Below are positions 42,936 to 52,570 of a stretch of 64,000 nucleotides of DNA, piece by piece. A program made the position numbers and the translations under genes. Under the pieces are notes generated by a model that saw only the letters and a program-made list of their open reading frames with translations, was not told the DNA's origin and searched no databases. Each line of letters opens with the position of its first letter. Positions within the stretch are counted from its first letter, which is position 1. The DNA comes from a bacterium (GTDB lineage Bacteria; CAIWAD01), in assembly GCA_030429345.1 (NCBI GenBank), contig JAUIFJ010000013.1:56466-120465 (forward strand), written 5' to 3'.

Positions 42936-45428
42936 CTATTTCAGCACCAGAATCTTCTGCGTCTGTCGCCTGTTTCCGACTTCGAGCAGCACCACATAGA
43001 CGCCGCTCGCAAGGGTGTCTCCCTGCAGATGCACTTTGTGCTCGCCTGTGCTGCGCAAGCCTTCGTCCAGCACGGTGACCCGCTGTCCCAGCAGGTTGTA
43101 GAGTGCCAGTTTCACCTGCTGCGGAAAGGCAAGGACATAGCGAAGGGTCGTCTGTGAGTTGAACGGATTCGGGTAGGCAGATCGAAGTTGAAAGGCTGCC
43201 GGTCGACTCAGCGGTTGCTGCGGGCGCTGCAATGCGACCCAGCTGGTATCGATGTCGAGTGCATGGGGACCGCCCGTGAATCCCATGTCCGCACGAAGGT
43301 CTCCCTGGCTTGGCCAGTGTGCTGTTCCTGGTATTTCGGGATTCTCAAGGTCCTGCCACTCCGTTCCAGGATGCCCTGCATCCACGGCCGGCGACTGCGG
43401 GGAAAGCCAGGGACTGCCAAGAACCGGATCGAATGCCGGGTCCTCGTAGTAGATATTTCCTTCACCCGTATAGTCCTCATCGAGCAGGGTGTATCGAAGC
43501 AAGGGCGGCGGGTACTCGGCAATGCTGTGGACAGGATGCGTGAAGAACTCGTACTCGTTGCCATAGAGGATCGAATTGTATACGGTCAAGCGTGGATCGT
43601 CGATGTCATTGGTCCAGAACAGGAACTGCGTGTTGTTGTCAACCAGGGTCAGGTTGCCGATTCGGGCCTGGTCGATCTTATGGATCCCCAGGGCGACCTG
43701 GAAGGGAGGAGACCAATAGGAGAAGGGGTAATTCATGTTCGCCTCCCAGGCGTCAACCCCTTCGATCCAGACATTCGTCATTTCCAGCGTGTCCACTTCA
43801 ATGTAGGCACCCATTCGATGCGTGTCCTTGATGACCAGATTCCTCACGCTTGCCCTGTCGGCGCCTATGAGGTCGATGCCACCATCATCGTTGTCCAGCA
43901 GGTGCACATTGCTGATTTCGTACCTCAATTGGCGAACTGGGTTGTCACCACCGGATCTGAAGAAGCTCAATGTGCTGCCGATTTGCCGATTCCCTGCAAA
44001 CGGGTCGCTTGGCGGGTTCTCGGGCACAGGATTCGTTTCTACGTTTCCCACGAAGAGACAATCTTCCATGCGAACCACGGCAGGCCATGTAAGTGTTTCC
44101 CAGGTTGAAATGCGTGCCACTCTACCGGTCTGAGCCCCCCTGCCAGTTTCAGGATTGTCATAGTCGTCGTGGTCTATGTGAATGTTGTTTCTGAAGACCA
44201 TTCGTCGGAAAACCTGAGGCCCATACTCTACTGAAAGGTTGAGTAAACTGCGAAAAGTCTCACCTCCACCAGCAGCAAGTAGTTGATTCCCCTCATGGAA
44301 AGGGAAGACGTAGGAAGTATTGTTCTGAACGATTGCATCTGAAATGTTTAGTTTACTAGTAGTGAATAATGCACCAAAGCAATTATCTACGCAATCATTT
44401 TGGGCTGGAGGCTCGACGCCAAACGTGTTGTCTTCAACAAGTAAATGATTTAAAGTTCCAACTTCACGCGCACCCAGCTCAAACATTTGGGGAGAATTAG
44501 AAAAGTTGTTTAGCAGAGAAATCTGATTCATCTGTACAAAGTCACCATTAATGACAATTAGCCTACTTGGAGAAACATAGTCTCCAAACATTGAGCAATT
44601 TTGAACTACCACATCTGATACTCGAGTATAGGAAGAATCATTACTTGTATTGCCAGAGCTTATAGTTAGAAGATCTCCATAGTCTCCAATTGCATTAGTT
44701 ACTACAACATTTTCAGCTAGAAGGGTGTCATATGCTGTGAGAGCGATGCCATTTCGATAGAACTCGAGGCTGTCGGAAACAAGATTGTTAATTGACACAA
44801 AGTTACCTAGGATCCTAATGGCATTCACTGGAACATGCGAGGAGATTATCTTAAAAGCAGTGATAGAGATTGAGTCAGTTTCATAAACTGCGAAGTGATA
44901 ATTTGTCGAGGAGTTTTGCTCAGTGTCGTAGTACAAATGTAGTCTGCATCGACTTGCAACTACTGATTCCAATCCGTGATCTGAACCAGTAGAGAATACA
45001 GATCCCCACCAAGTGCTTCTATTCAGCCTGAAAACAACATTGTTTAAGGTGAGTGAACATCGATGGCTCGTTTGAATCGCTCCTGCGACGTCATCGTTCC
45101 CTGCACCACGCTGAATTGTAAGGCCGGCAATGGTCAATTGATTACCTTCAGTTGTTCCAGTTGTGATCACTGGCCCTTGCCATGCTCCATCCAGGATAGT
45201 TTGATCCACGAACAGACTGTCGCCTGTCAAGTAGTCTTCTGAGCAGATTGTCAGAGTGTGCGATGGGGTTTGGAGAAGTCCGACATAGGTTCCGGGCGAG
45301 ACCAGTACTGTATCACCAGCAGCCGTAGCATCCAGGGCGGCTTGCACGGACGCAAAGTCGAGCGGGACGCGTAGCACATCGGCTTGCAGGGTGGAGGCCA
45401 AGAGCAGGATCAGCAGAAAACGAGTCAT
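42936..45428 (-). CDS. Secreted beta-helix protein with T9SS-type tail; AT-rich 5' half
   Basis: 830 aa. The signal peptide ends near LQADV; then VPLDFASVQAALDATAAGDTV, the classic opening of pectate-lyase/NosD-like right-handed beta-helices; then many short strands with N/D/S turns; then a C-terminal sorting domain (YPNPFNSQTTLRYVL, LYNLLGQRVTVLDEG, LASGVYVVLLEV). No lyase catalytic residues assigned. The codons for roughly residues 60-430 (plus-strand 44140-45250) are clearly AT-rich, unlike the rest of the window; the ends of the gene are GC-richer. It differs from the three repeat-type helices at 6.5-17.8 kb in lacking long repeats and in its tail. The gene converges with the lipoprotein gene; 86 bp separate them. 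Confidence 0.83.
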   Translation of the reverse strand: MTRFLLILLLASTLQADVLRVPLDFASVQAALDATAAGDTVLVSPGTYVGLLQTPSHTLTICSEDYLTGDSLFVDQTILDGAWQGPVITTGTTEGNQLTIAGLTIQRGAGNDDVAGAIQTSHRCSLTLNNVVFRLNRSTWWGSVFSTGSDHGLESVVASRCRLHLYYDTEQNSSTNYHFAVYETDSISITAFKIISSHVPVNAIRILGNFVSINNLVSDSLEFYRNGIALTAYDTLLAENVVVTNAIGDYGDLLTISSGNTSNDSSYTRVSDVVVQNCSMFGDYVSPSRLIVINGDFVQMNQISLLNNFSNSPQMFELGAREVGTLNHLLVEDNTFGVEPPAQNDCVDNCFGALFTTSKLNISDAIVQNNTSYVFPFHEGNQLLAAGGGETFRSLLNLSVEYGPQVFRRMVFRNNIHIDHDDYDNPETGRGAQTGRVARISTWETLTWPAVVRMEDCLFVGNVETNPVPENPPSDPFAGNRQIGSTLSFFRSGGDNPVRQLRYEISNVHLLDNDDGGIDLIGADRASVRNLVIKDTHRMGAYIEVDTLEMTNVWIEGVDAWEANMNYPFSYWSPPFQVALGIHKIDQARIGNLTLVDNNTQFLFWTNDIDDPRLTVYNSILYGNEYEFFTHPVHSIAEYPPPLLRYTLLDEDYTGEGNIYYEDPAFDPVLGSPWLSPQSPAVDAGHPGTEWQDLENPEIPGTAHWPSQGDLRADMGFTGGPHALDIDTSWVALQRPQQPLSRPAAFQLRSAYPNPFNSQTTLRYVLAFPQQVKLALYNLLGQRVTVLDEGLRSTGEHKVHLQGDTLASGVYVVLLEVGNRRQTQKILVLK

Positions 45429-45502
45429 CGGGTTCTCATTCGAGGAATCAGTTTTCGGAGAATAGTATCAGCGGGTTCGCTGAACCAGACCCAGATCAAG
45501 TC

Positions 45503-45529
45503 TGAACAAGAAAAGCCTCAGGAGGAGGC
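45503..45529 (-). terminator. Terminator at the end of the sthA-cyclase operon
   Basis: GCCTC (45515-45519) and GAGGC (45525-45529) with a 5-nt loop; on the minus strand followed by TTTTCTTGTT. The hairpin overlaps the cyclase stop codon. The stem is short, so strength is uncertain. Confidence 0.55.
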
Positions 45530-48500
45530 ACTCCCTTCGCAGGCCCGTGCCTGCTCTTCCCGCCCGGTGTCGCGAAACCAGTTGGCTGCCTCTTGCCGGA
45601 GCGCCTTGTCCGGTTCCTTCCCATTGCTGAGCCGCACCAGCGTGAGACAGCATTCCGCCAGCATCTGCAGGTTCTGCTTTTCTTCGGCGAGTGTCACCGC
45701 CTCGCGCAGAGGCCGCAGGGCCTGTTCGCCTTCGCCGATCTCGGCCAGGATCTCCCCGTGGGTGCGCAGGCAGCCGATCAGCGGCAGGGGTTCGCGCAGG
45801 TCGCGCAGGCCGGCCTCGGCGCCCTGGACGTAGGCCAGGGCCTGGGGCAGACGCCGGCGACGGCGCTCCAGCTGGGCCAGATCGAGCAGGGCCAGGGTTT
45901 CCCCCCGCTTGTCCTTGAGCAGCGTGCGCAGCTCGCGGCTGGTGAGCAGGTGCTTTTCGGCGTCCTCCAGGCGTCCCTGCAGGAGGGCCAGGCGCCCCAT
46001 GCTGCGCAGGACCACCGCCCTTCCGTGACGGTCATCCAGTTCCTCGAAGAGCTCCAGGCTCTGGGCATACTCCCGGCCGGCCTGCTCGAAGTCCTGCTGG
46101 CGCATGGCCGCGTCTCCGCTGCTGCGGCGCGAGGCGGCCTCCCCCTCGCGAAAGCCCAGGTCCCGGCAATGCTGGATCGCCTCCCGGTAGCAGGCGGCGG
46201 CTTCCTGTGTCCGACCCTCGCGCATGTGCTGATCGCCCAGGTTGTGCATGCAGGTGGCCTCGCCCCGCAGGTCCCCGAGCTGCCGGTAGAGCTGCAGCCC
46301 TTCGGCCAGATGCCTTGCGGCGACCTCCGCGCGCCCGAGGCGGCTTTCCACGCGGCCCAGCCCGGCCAGGCAGTCGGCTCGGGCCTGGGGGGATTCGGTC
46401 TCTTCCAGGAGATCAAGGGCCTCTCCGTAGCCGGTGGCGGCCTCCGGCAGCCGGCCGCGCAGACGCAGCAGGCGGGCTTCTTCGGCCAGCGAGGCGGCCA
46501 CGACCAGCGGCTGTGCCAGCGTTCGAGCCTCGCGTCGGGCCTCTGCCAGCAGCGTGAGGGCGCGGTCGCCTTCTCCGGTCAGGGCCAGCAGCCGGGCGCG
46601 GGTCAGCTGCAGCTCGGGATGGCGCTCCGCCGGTAGTGCTTCTTCGGCGCGAGCGAGCATCTCCAGGGCCTGGCGCCAGTCGCCGCGGCCCTCGAGCAGC
46701 CGTCCCCGTTCGTGAAGCAACTCCGCGCGCAGGGTCGGGTCCCTTTCCCGTTCCAGGCGGGCGTCCAGGAGCTCGAGCCTCTTTGCCGTCGGCGTGGCGC
46801 CGTCACACAAGGTCCAGGCGCGTTCGAGCCACTCGCGGGCCTCTTCCGGCCGCTCGGCGGCGTGATACTGCAGGGCGATCCAGGCCGTCCAGTCCACCTC
46901 CGCCTCGTGCAGGTCCCGCGCCTCCTCGGCGGCAATGCCATGCAGCAGGCGGCGATTGTGACGCAACAGGCAGGCCAGGCCGGCTTCCGCGCTCAGCGAA
47001 CTGGAGAAGACCAGGCCGTCGCCTTCGCCGCGGGCCAGCCAGCCCTCGGCGAGCAGGGAGTCGATCTCTTCCTGCGGGGCCTCGACGGCATCCAGCCGGC
47101 CCAGGCAATTGGCCAGCAACTCGCGGGGCAGGGGCGAGGCCAGCACCGCGGCCATCTGCAGGCTGAGCTTGGTCGCCGGCGGCAGCAGGTCGATGCGGCT
47201 CAGGAGCAGCTGCTGCACTCCCTGGGGCAACACTTCCTCTTCCGGGCGGACCTCCAGGCGCCAGCGGCCCCTGGCTTTCGAGAGCAGGCCGCGCTGTTTC
47301 AGCCAGGCCACGTGCTCCATCAGCAGCCAGGGATTGCCTCCGCTTCGCGGCAGCAGCAATTCCTGCAGGCCGCGGGGCGGGCGTTCCGTTTCCAGCAGGT
47401 GGGCCAGCAGCTGTCGGCAGGAGGCGTCGTCCAGGGGCTCTAGCAGGATTTCGCCCTCCTTCGCCTCCCCGCCGCGCTCGAGCTGCAGCAGGACAAGCCT
47501 TCCCTGTGTTACGTCCGTGGAGAAGCTGTTGCAGACCTTGTCCAGGATGCCGCGGGTCGAGGCGTCGGCCTGCTGCATGTCTTCCAGCAGCAGGACCAGC
47601 GGGTGGCCGGGTTCCCTTGCGGCGCAGGCCTCCAGCAGCTGGCGCAGGCCCAGCGTGATCCATTCCTCGAGCCGCTCGGCGCTCTGCGGCGTCGCCTGTC
47701 CCTGCTCGGGCGTCAGCCCGAGCAGCAGGCGGAATGTGGTACGAACGCGAGGTTCCGCCTGCGGCAGCGCTTCGCGCAGGGCCACTTCCAGGGCGGAGCC
47801 CAGGGCATCGCCCTCCAGGGACTCGTCCAGCTGCAGGAGCGGCAGGAGCAGCGAACGCCAGAGCTCGCGGCCCCGTTCGAGGCCCGTCGCCGGACTGGCC
47901 GCGCAGACCCGACGCGCGGGCAGTTCCAGTCCGGCCAGGAACTCGCGGGCCAGGCGGCTCTTGCCGCAGCCGGCCTCGCCCTTGAGCGTGATCCGCAGCG
48001 GGCGCTCACCGGCTGTGTGCCACCGCTGCTTCAGTTGCTCCAGTGCGGCCTCGCGCCCCAGCAGCGGAGCACTGGCGCTTCGCGCGGTGCGCAGGCCGGG
48101 CAGGCGGGCCTCGCGCAGGACGCGGTAGACCTGGACCGGCTCGCTCTTGCCCTTCAGCGCGATCCTGCCGCGGTCCTCGACCTCGAAGCGTTCCTGCACC
48201 AGGGCCCGGGTCCCGGCGGTGATCAGGATGCTGTTGTCGGGAGCATTGCTTTCCATGCGGCTGGCCACGTTGACCGCGTCGCCGTATACGGTGAAATCGC
48301 CCTCGCGCTTCTTGCCCACGCGGCCCGTCGTGACGACACCGCTGTTGACGCCGATGCGGATCTTGAGCTCCGTTCCCAGCAGGCGGTTTACCTCCGGCAG
48401 GTCGCGCAGCATCTTCAGCCCGGCCAGCAGGGCGTGCTCGGTGTCCTTCTCGCCGGCATTGCGGCTGCCGAAGAGCGCCATGATCAGGTCGCCCTCGTAC

Positions 48501-48751
48501 TTGTCGATGTAGCCGCCGTATTTCTCGATGGAATTGGTGAAGACGGTTAGCACGCGATCGAGGATCTGCTGCACGTCCTCGCTGTGCAGGCGCTCGCCGA
48601 GGGCGGTGAAGCCCTTGAGGTCCATGAAAAGAATGCAGACGAAGCGGTTCTCGCCCTCGCGCAGGCGTTCGCCGGCGCTCTCGACGGGATTGAGAATGCG
48701 GCCCAGGTTCTCGAGCTCGTTGCCGAGCAGGCTGTCCAGCCCCGCGCTCAC
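45518..48751 (-). CDS. Class III adenylate/guanylate cyclase - AAA ATPase - TPR regulator
   Basis: 1077 aa from GTG 48751. Residues ~35-215 are a class III cyclase domain with metal-binding Asp44 (FMDLKGFTAL) and Asp88 (DKYEGDLIMALFG), Lys84 as purine-selecting residue, and transition-state Asn161/Arg165 (NVASRMES); the set looks complete, so it is probably active. Next comes a STAND/AAA-type ATPase with Walker A GEAGCGKS (258-265), and LVLLLEDMQQADAS as Walker B-like. The C-terminal ~500 residues are TPR repeats. Such proteins sense a ligand or partner and make cAMP. No membrane segment. The start overlaps the stop of the saccharopine-dehydrogenase-like gene (GTGA). Confidence 0.9.
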   Translation of the reverse strand: MSAGLDSLLGNELENLGRILNPVESAGERLREGENRFVCILFMDLKGFTALGERLHSEDVQQILDRVLTVFTNSIEKYGGYIDKYEGDLIMALFGSRNAGEKDTEHALLAGLKMLRDLPEVNRLLGTELKIRIGVNSGVVTTGRVGKKREGDFTVYGDAVNVASRMESNAPDNSILITAGTRALVQERFEVEDRGRIALKGKSEPVQVYRVLREARLPGLRTARSASAPLLGREAALEQLKQRWHTAGERPLRITLKGEAGCGKSRLAREFLAGLELPARRVCAASPATGLERGRELWRSLLLPLLQLDESLEGDALGSALEVALREALPQAEPRVRTTFRLLLGLTPEQGQATPQSAERLEEWITLGLRQLLEACAAREPGHPLVLLLEDMQQADASTRGILDKVCNSFSTDVTQGRLVLLQLERGGEAKEGEILLEPLDDASCRQLLAHLLETERPPRGLQELLLPRSGGNPWLLMEHVAWLKQRGLLSKARGRWRLEVRPEEEVLPQGVQQLLLSRIDLLPPATKLSLQMAAVLASPLPRELLANCLGRLDAVEAPQEEIDSLLAEGWLARGEGDGLVFSSSLSAEAGLACLLRHNRRLLHGIAAEEARDLHEAEVDWTAWIALQYHAAERPEEAREWLERAWTLCDGATPTAKRLELLDARLERERDPTLRAELLHERGRLLEGRGDWRQALEMLARAEEALPAERHPELQLTRARLLALTGEGDRALTLLAEARREARTLAQPLVVAASLAEEARLLRLRGRLPEAATGYGEALDLLEETESPQARADCLAGLGRVESRLGRAEVAARHLAEGLQLYRQLGDLRGEATCMHNLGDQHMREGRTQEAAACYREAIQHCRDLGFREGEAASRRSSGDAAMRQQDFEQAGREYAQSLELFEELDDRHGRAVVLRSMGRLALLQGRLEDAEKHLLTSRELRTLLKDKRGETLALLDLAQLERRRRRLPQALAYVQGAEAGLRDLREPLPLIGCLRTHGEILAEIGEGEQALRPLREAVTLAEEKQNLQMLAECCLTLVRLSNGKEPDKALRQEAANWFRDTGREEQARACEGSASS

Positions 48752-49881
48752 GTTGCCGGCGTTTCCTCGATGCTGTGATCCAGCCGAATGCCGCGCTGCT
48801 CGAGCAGGGCCGTGATCCGCGCAAAGGCCGCCTGCTCGGCGCCCACGTATTCCGGCGTGCTCAGGCCCTGGCGTCTGAAGAGGCCCTCGGCCAGCGCGCG
48901 CAGGGTGCAGGTGCAGGTGTAGCCCGTGGTGCGGGACATCGAACTGACGCCCCTCGCGTCCCGCCGGTCGAAGAGATCCCAGCGCTCTGTCACACGTCGG
49001 CCCTTCTCTATCGAGGTGATCTCGACGCGCATCACGGTGCATTCGTCCTCGTCTTCCTCCAGCTTCCAGGCGGGCAGGAGAAGGGCGGCGGCCAGCTCCA
49101 GGGGCCGTACACGGGTCTCGCCGAGGGCAAGTGGTTCCGTGTCCAGGAAGCCGTCCTCCTTGAGGGCGCGCACGCGGTCGTAGTGCCCCGGATAGCGCAG
49201 GGTCTTCTCGACCATTTCCGGCAGGGGCATGGTTTCCAGCAGGCTGCGCAGGCCGTCCGTGTTGACCGCCTCCAGGCTGCCCAGCGGCGCGAGATCCACC
49301 AGCTCGCTTTCGCTGAGCGCGGGCAGCTCGATGTTCAGCCCGCCGCGACGCAGGCGCGCCGGGCGCGTATACTCCTCGAGCACGTCGATGGGGGAGAAGG
49401 GCGCCTTGTACTGCCAGGGCAGGCGGCGCTCCATGGGCAGGCCGCCGACCAGGCAGCGGTAGCTTTCCAGCCCGGGGCGTCCCCAGCGGGCGCCGAGCAG
49501 CATGTGGCTCAGGCCGGGGGCCACGCCGCAGTCGGTGATCACCTGCACGCCGGCGGCCTCGGCGGCGTCGCTCAGCTGGAAAGGGTCCTCGGCGAAGAAG
49601 CTGATGTCGACACAGGGCCGCCCGGCCTGGATCACGGCGCGCAGGCTTTCAAGGCCCATGAAGCCGGGCACGGCGCCGACGACGGCGTCCGCTTCCGCGG
49701 CCAGGGAGCGCACGGTGTCGGGATCGGCAAGGTCGGCCACCCGCGTGGCAATGCCCTCCGCCTTCAGGGCGCCAAGGGCCTGCGGATCCCGGTCGACGGA
49801 TGTCACACGGAAATCGCCGGCCAGGTCGCGGGCCATCGCCCGTCCCACCATGCCGGCACCCAGGATGGTTACATTGCGCAT
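48748..49881 (-). CDS. Saccharopine dehydrogenase family oxidoreductase
   Basis: 377 aa with an N-terminal NAD(P)-binding Rossmann fold (VTILGAGMVGRAMARDLA, acidic residue in SVDRDP), DAVVGAVPGFMG, CVDISFFAED, DCGVAPGLSHML, and the C-terminal segment GGLP...WQYKAPFSPIDVLEEYTRPA. These fit the saccharopine dehydrogenase / lysine 6-dehydrogenase-like family, which oxidises or reduces lysine-derived imines. The precise substrate cannot be told. ATG at 49881 with GGGAGACACC upstream, 9 bp after sthA, and overlapping the cyclase start, so the three genes form one operon. Confidence 0.87.
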   Translation of the reverse strand: MRNVTILGAGMVGRAMARDLAGDFRVTSVDRDPQALGALKAEGIATRVADLADPDTVRSLAAEADAVVGAVPGFMGLESLRAVIQAGRPCVDISFFAEDPFQLSDAAEAAGVQVITDCGVAPGLSHMLLGARWGRPGLESYRCLVGGLPMERRLPWQYKAPFSPIDVLEEYTRPARLRRGGLNIELPALSESELVDLAPLGSLEAVNTDGLRSLLETMPLPEMVEKTLRYPGHYDRVRALKEDGFLDTEPLALGETRVRPLELAAALLLPAWKLEEDEDECTVMRVEITSIEKGRRVTERWDLFDRRDARGVSSMSRTTGYTCTCTLRALAEGLFRRQGLSTPEYVGAEQAAFARITALLEQRGIRLDHSIEETPAT

Positions 49882-49890
49882 GGTGTCTCC

Positions 49891-51300
49891 CTAGCGGCCG
49901 CGCAGGCGATTGAGGCCGTTGAAGGCCGCCACGCGATAGGCCTCCGCCATGCTCGGCGTGTTCAGCGGGGCGTTGATGAAGTACTCGATGGAATTGCCTT
50001 CCCTGCGGTCCATCAGCGCCTGTCCCACATGGACCAGGTCGGCGGCCTCCGAGCCGAAGCAGTGCACGCCCAGAAGGCTCAGGTTCTCGCGGTGGAAGAG
50101 CAGCTTGAGCAGGCCGGTGGTGCGGCCGGTGATGTGCGCCCGCGCCAGGTTGCGCATGCTGGCCTGGCCGACCTCGTAGGGCACGCCGTCCTCGGTCAAC
50201 TGGGCCTCCGTGCGCCCCACGCAGCAGATCTCGGGCAGGGTGTAGATCGCCGAGGGAATGTTTTCCACCAGCTGGCGGGGCGCCTCGCCGTCCATCAGGT
50301 GGCGCGCGGCGTAGCGGCCCTGGTTGTAGCTCGCGCTGGCCAGTCCCGGAGCGCCGACCACGTCGCCGACGGCGTAGATGTGTTCCTGGGTGGTCTGGTA
50401 GTGCTCGTTGACCTGGATCGCCCCCAGGATGCCGGTCTCGATGCCCAGTTCCTCCAGGCCCAGGCCCTCGCTGTTGGCGCGGCGGTTGCGCGCCCAGAGC
50501 AGGGCGTCACACAGAATGCGCTTGTTGCTGGCGGTCGTCAATTCCACGTTCTCGTCGTTGGGCTGGATCTCCGTGATCTGTTCGCCGTGGCGCAGCAGCA
50601 CGCCCTGCTCGCGGAAGTGGAAGGAAATGGCCTCGATGATCTCCTCGTCCAGGTGATCCAGCAGTTTCTCGCGCTCGTTCAAAAGGGTGACCTTGACCGA
50701 GAGGCTGCGGAAAATGCTGGCGTACTCGCAGGCGAAAGGCCCGCCGCCGACGATGGTGATGCTGCGCGGGGAATAGTCCATTTCGTGCAGGCTGCGCGTG
50801 TTGAGAATGCGCGGATGGCTGAAATCCAGTCCTTCCAGCGGATTGGGGCGTCCGCCGGTGGCGATGATGATCGCCCGGGCCGTCAACTCGCCCTGCTGCT
50901 GGCCCTTCTCGTCGTTGATGCTGATGCGGTGCGCGTCCAGGAAGCAGGCCCGCCCGCGATGGCGGCTGATGGCGTTGCGCTCATAGAAGGCGCTGCGCAG
51001 GTTGACCTGGCGCCGGACCACCTCTTTCGCCATCTGCAGCATGGATGGCCAGTTGCGGTCTCCCTGGCGCCGGCCCCAGCCGGTGGTGCCGTTCTCCTGC
51101 ATGCGCTGGACCACATGGCGCAGGGCCTTGCTGGGGATCATTCCGCTGTGCGTGCCCGCCCCGCCCACATCGGCCTGCTCTTCGACCATGGCCACGGCCA
51201 GCCCGCGCTTGGCCGCCTCCATGGCCGCTCCCTCGCCTCCCGGACCGGATCCGATCACGATCAGGTCGTAGGCGCTGTCTTTCCAGTCTCTGGTTTCCAT
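49891..51300 (-). CDS. sthA: Soluble (Si-specific) NAD(P)+ transhydrogenase
   Basis: A 469-aa FAD-dependent enzyme of the disulfide-reductase fold that balances NADH and NADPH. Seen are the FAD-binding VIGSGPGGEGAAMEAAKRG, GTHSGMIPSKALRH where true disulfide reductases have C-x4-C (the redox cysteines are missing, as in SthA), IIIATGGRP, the second Rossmann ITIVGGGPFACEYASIF, IYAVGDVVG, IPSAIYTLPEICCVG and VHCFGSEAADLVHVGQALM. The ATG at 51300 has GGGAGATG upstream; the longer open frame lacks a site. First gene of the operon with the saccharopine-dehydrogenase-like and cyclase genes; an NAD(P)H supply role for the dehydrogenase is reasonable inference. Confidence 0.94.
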   Translation of the reverse strand: METRDWKDSAYDLIVIGSGPGGEGAAMEAAKRGLAVAMVEEQADVGGAGTHSGMIPSKALRHVVQRMQENGTTGWGRRQGDRNWPSMLQMAKEVVRRQVNLRSAFYERNAISRHRGRACFLDAHRISINDEKGQQQGELTARAIIIATGGRPNPLEGLDFSHPRILNTRSLHEMDYSPRSITIVGGGPFACEYASIFRSLSVKVTLLNEREKLLDHLDEEIIEAISFHFREQGVLLRHGEQITEIQPNDENVELTTASNKRILCDALLWARNRRANSEGLGLEELGIETGILGAIQVNEHYQTTQEHIYAVGDVVGAPGLASASYNQGRYAARHLMDGEAPRQLVENIPSAIYTLPEICCVGRTEAQLTEDGVPYEVGQASMRNLARAHITGRTTGLLKLLFHRENLSLLGVHCFGSEAADLVHVGQALMDRREGNSIEYFINAPLNTPSMAEAYRVAAFNGLNRLRGR

Positions 51301-51362
51301 GGGCGCATCTCCCGGGGGGACAGTCCAACTCGAATACCTGGCTCCGGACAAGGCGGAGAGAA

Positions 51363-51394
51363 CTGCGCGCGGCGAAAGCCTTCGCCGCGCGCAG
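51363..51394 (-). terminator. Strong stem-loop after the VOC gene
   Basis: A perfect 14-bp stem (51363-51376 with 51381-51394), loop AGCC. On the minus strand only TTCTCT follows, so it is a terminator with a weak T-tract, separating the VOC gene from sthA. Confidence 0.7.
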
Positions 51395-51414
51395 CTGGAT
51401 TGGCTTCGTCGAAT

Positions 51415-52188
51415 CTACTGATTCTCCGCCATGCGGATCACGGAGAAGACGGCCCCGGCGGGATCCGTCAGCACGGCCATGCGGCCGACGCCGGGAATGT
51501 CCATTGCCGGGTGGCAGAGTTCGGCGCCCAGGCCCTGGGCCTTCTTGACGGCGGCGTCGCAGTCGGCGACGGTGAAGTAGGACATCCAGTGCGCGGGGGT
51601 TTCGCCCCATTCGGCGGTCATCTGGATCATGCCGCCGACCGCCGCCTCGCCGGCGTGGAACATGGTGTAGGTGCCCATTTCCCCCATGTCCTGTTCGCTG
51701 GTCGTCCAGCCGATGACTTCCGTATAGAAGGCCTTGGCGGCCGCGGCGTCCTTGCAGTTGATTTCGCTCCAGCAATGGCTGTGCAGGGGCGGAATGCCGC
51801 CATGGTTCTCCCCGTCGAGCCGGATGCAAGCGAACTGCGCCCCTTCCGGGTCCTGCAGCATGGCGAAGCGCCCCGTGCCGGGAATATCCGCGGGGCCGAA
51901 GAGCACCTGGCCGCCGGCTTTCTTCGCCCGCTCGGCGCAGGCGTCGGCGTCCTCCACGTAGACATAGGGCAGCCACTGGCTGCGGGACTGGCCCTGCATG
52001 GCGGCGCACAATCCGCCGATGCCCGCTTCGCCGTTCATCCAGACCGTGTAGGGCGGCTGGCCTTCCATGCCCATCTCGTGGGTGCCCCAGTCGAAGAGGG
52101 CGGTGTAGAAGGCCTTGGCCTTCGCCTCGTCCGTGCTTTGCAGTTCCATCCAGCAGAAGCCTTTGAGGGTGTACTTGTTCTCGGCCAT
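51415..52188 (-). CDS. VOC family protein with two glyoxalase-like domains
   Basis: 257 aa composed of two VOC (vicinal oxygen chelate) domains in tandem, ~10-125 and ~135-257. Each has the pattern FCWMELQSTDEAKAKAFYTALFDW / HCWSEINCKDAAAAKAFYTEVIGW, then a central VYVEDADACAERAKKAGG or TVADCDAAVKKAQGLG and an ending IPGTGRFAMLQDPEGAQFACIR or IPGVGRMAVLTDPAGAVFSVI. Such proteins bind a metal and are often annotated as glyoxalase/bleomycin resistance or lactoylglutathione-lyase-like; the substrate is unknown. ATG at 52188 with AAGGAGAACCCC upstream. It is divergent from the metallopeptidase gene. Confidence 0.9.
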   Translation of the reverse strand: MAENKYTLKGFCWMELQSTDEAKAKAFYTALFDWGTHEMGMEGQPPYTVWMNGEAGIGGLCAAMQGQSRSQWLPYVYVEDADACAERAKKAGGQVLFGPADIPGTGRFAMLQDPEGAQFACIRLDGENHGGIPPLHSHCWSEINCKDAAAAKAFYTEVIGWTTSEQDMGEMGTYTMFHAGEAAVGGMIQMTAEWGETPAHWMSYFTVADCDAAVKKAQGLGAELCHPAMDIPGVGRMAVLTDPAGAVFSVIRMAENQ

Positions 52189-52570
52189 GTCGGGGTTCTC
52201 CTTGTTTGCTGTGTGCTTGTTCCTGTGCAAGAAGTCGATGTGGATTTCGATTCGGATCAACGGCGCTTACCGGAACAGGGGCCCGTCGCATGCCGGCGCT
52301 CGAAGTGCTCAGAATCCTTCCGTCCCGTAAAGGATTCCTGTCAGCCGGGACGATTCGTCCTTGCCGCTTCAAAGCTGCCTGGCTCTAAAACCTTGTTCTC
52401 AAAGCAAAAGATGGGCCGGGCCTGGGACAGAATGGGCGGCATGAATTTTGCTTTCTTTCCCGTTCTGCCTCCAAGGCACGCTTGTCCATTACAGAACACG
52501 CTGATCCGCACCATCCACCGCCGTCGTCCCCGAAGTGGCCGCCGCGGATCGGCACAGCCCGGAAGGTCCC
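52189..52570. other. Divergent intergenic region between VOC and metallopeptidase genes
   Basis: 382 bp with no convincing gene. It must hold both promoters, but no clear -35/-10 pair was found. The metallopeptidase frame is open to 52535, but that start lacks signal-peptide character. GC content falls moderately in the middle (about 52180-52260 and 52380-52460), as expected of promoter regions. Confidence 0.5.
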
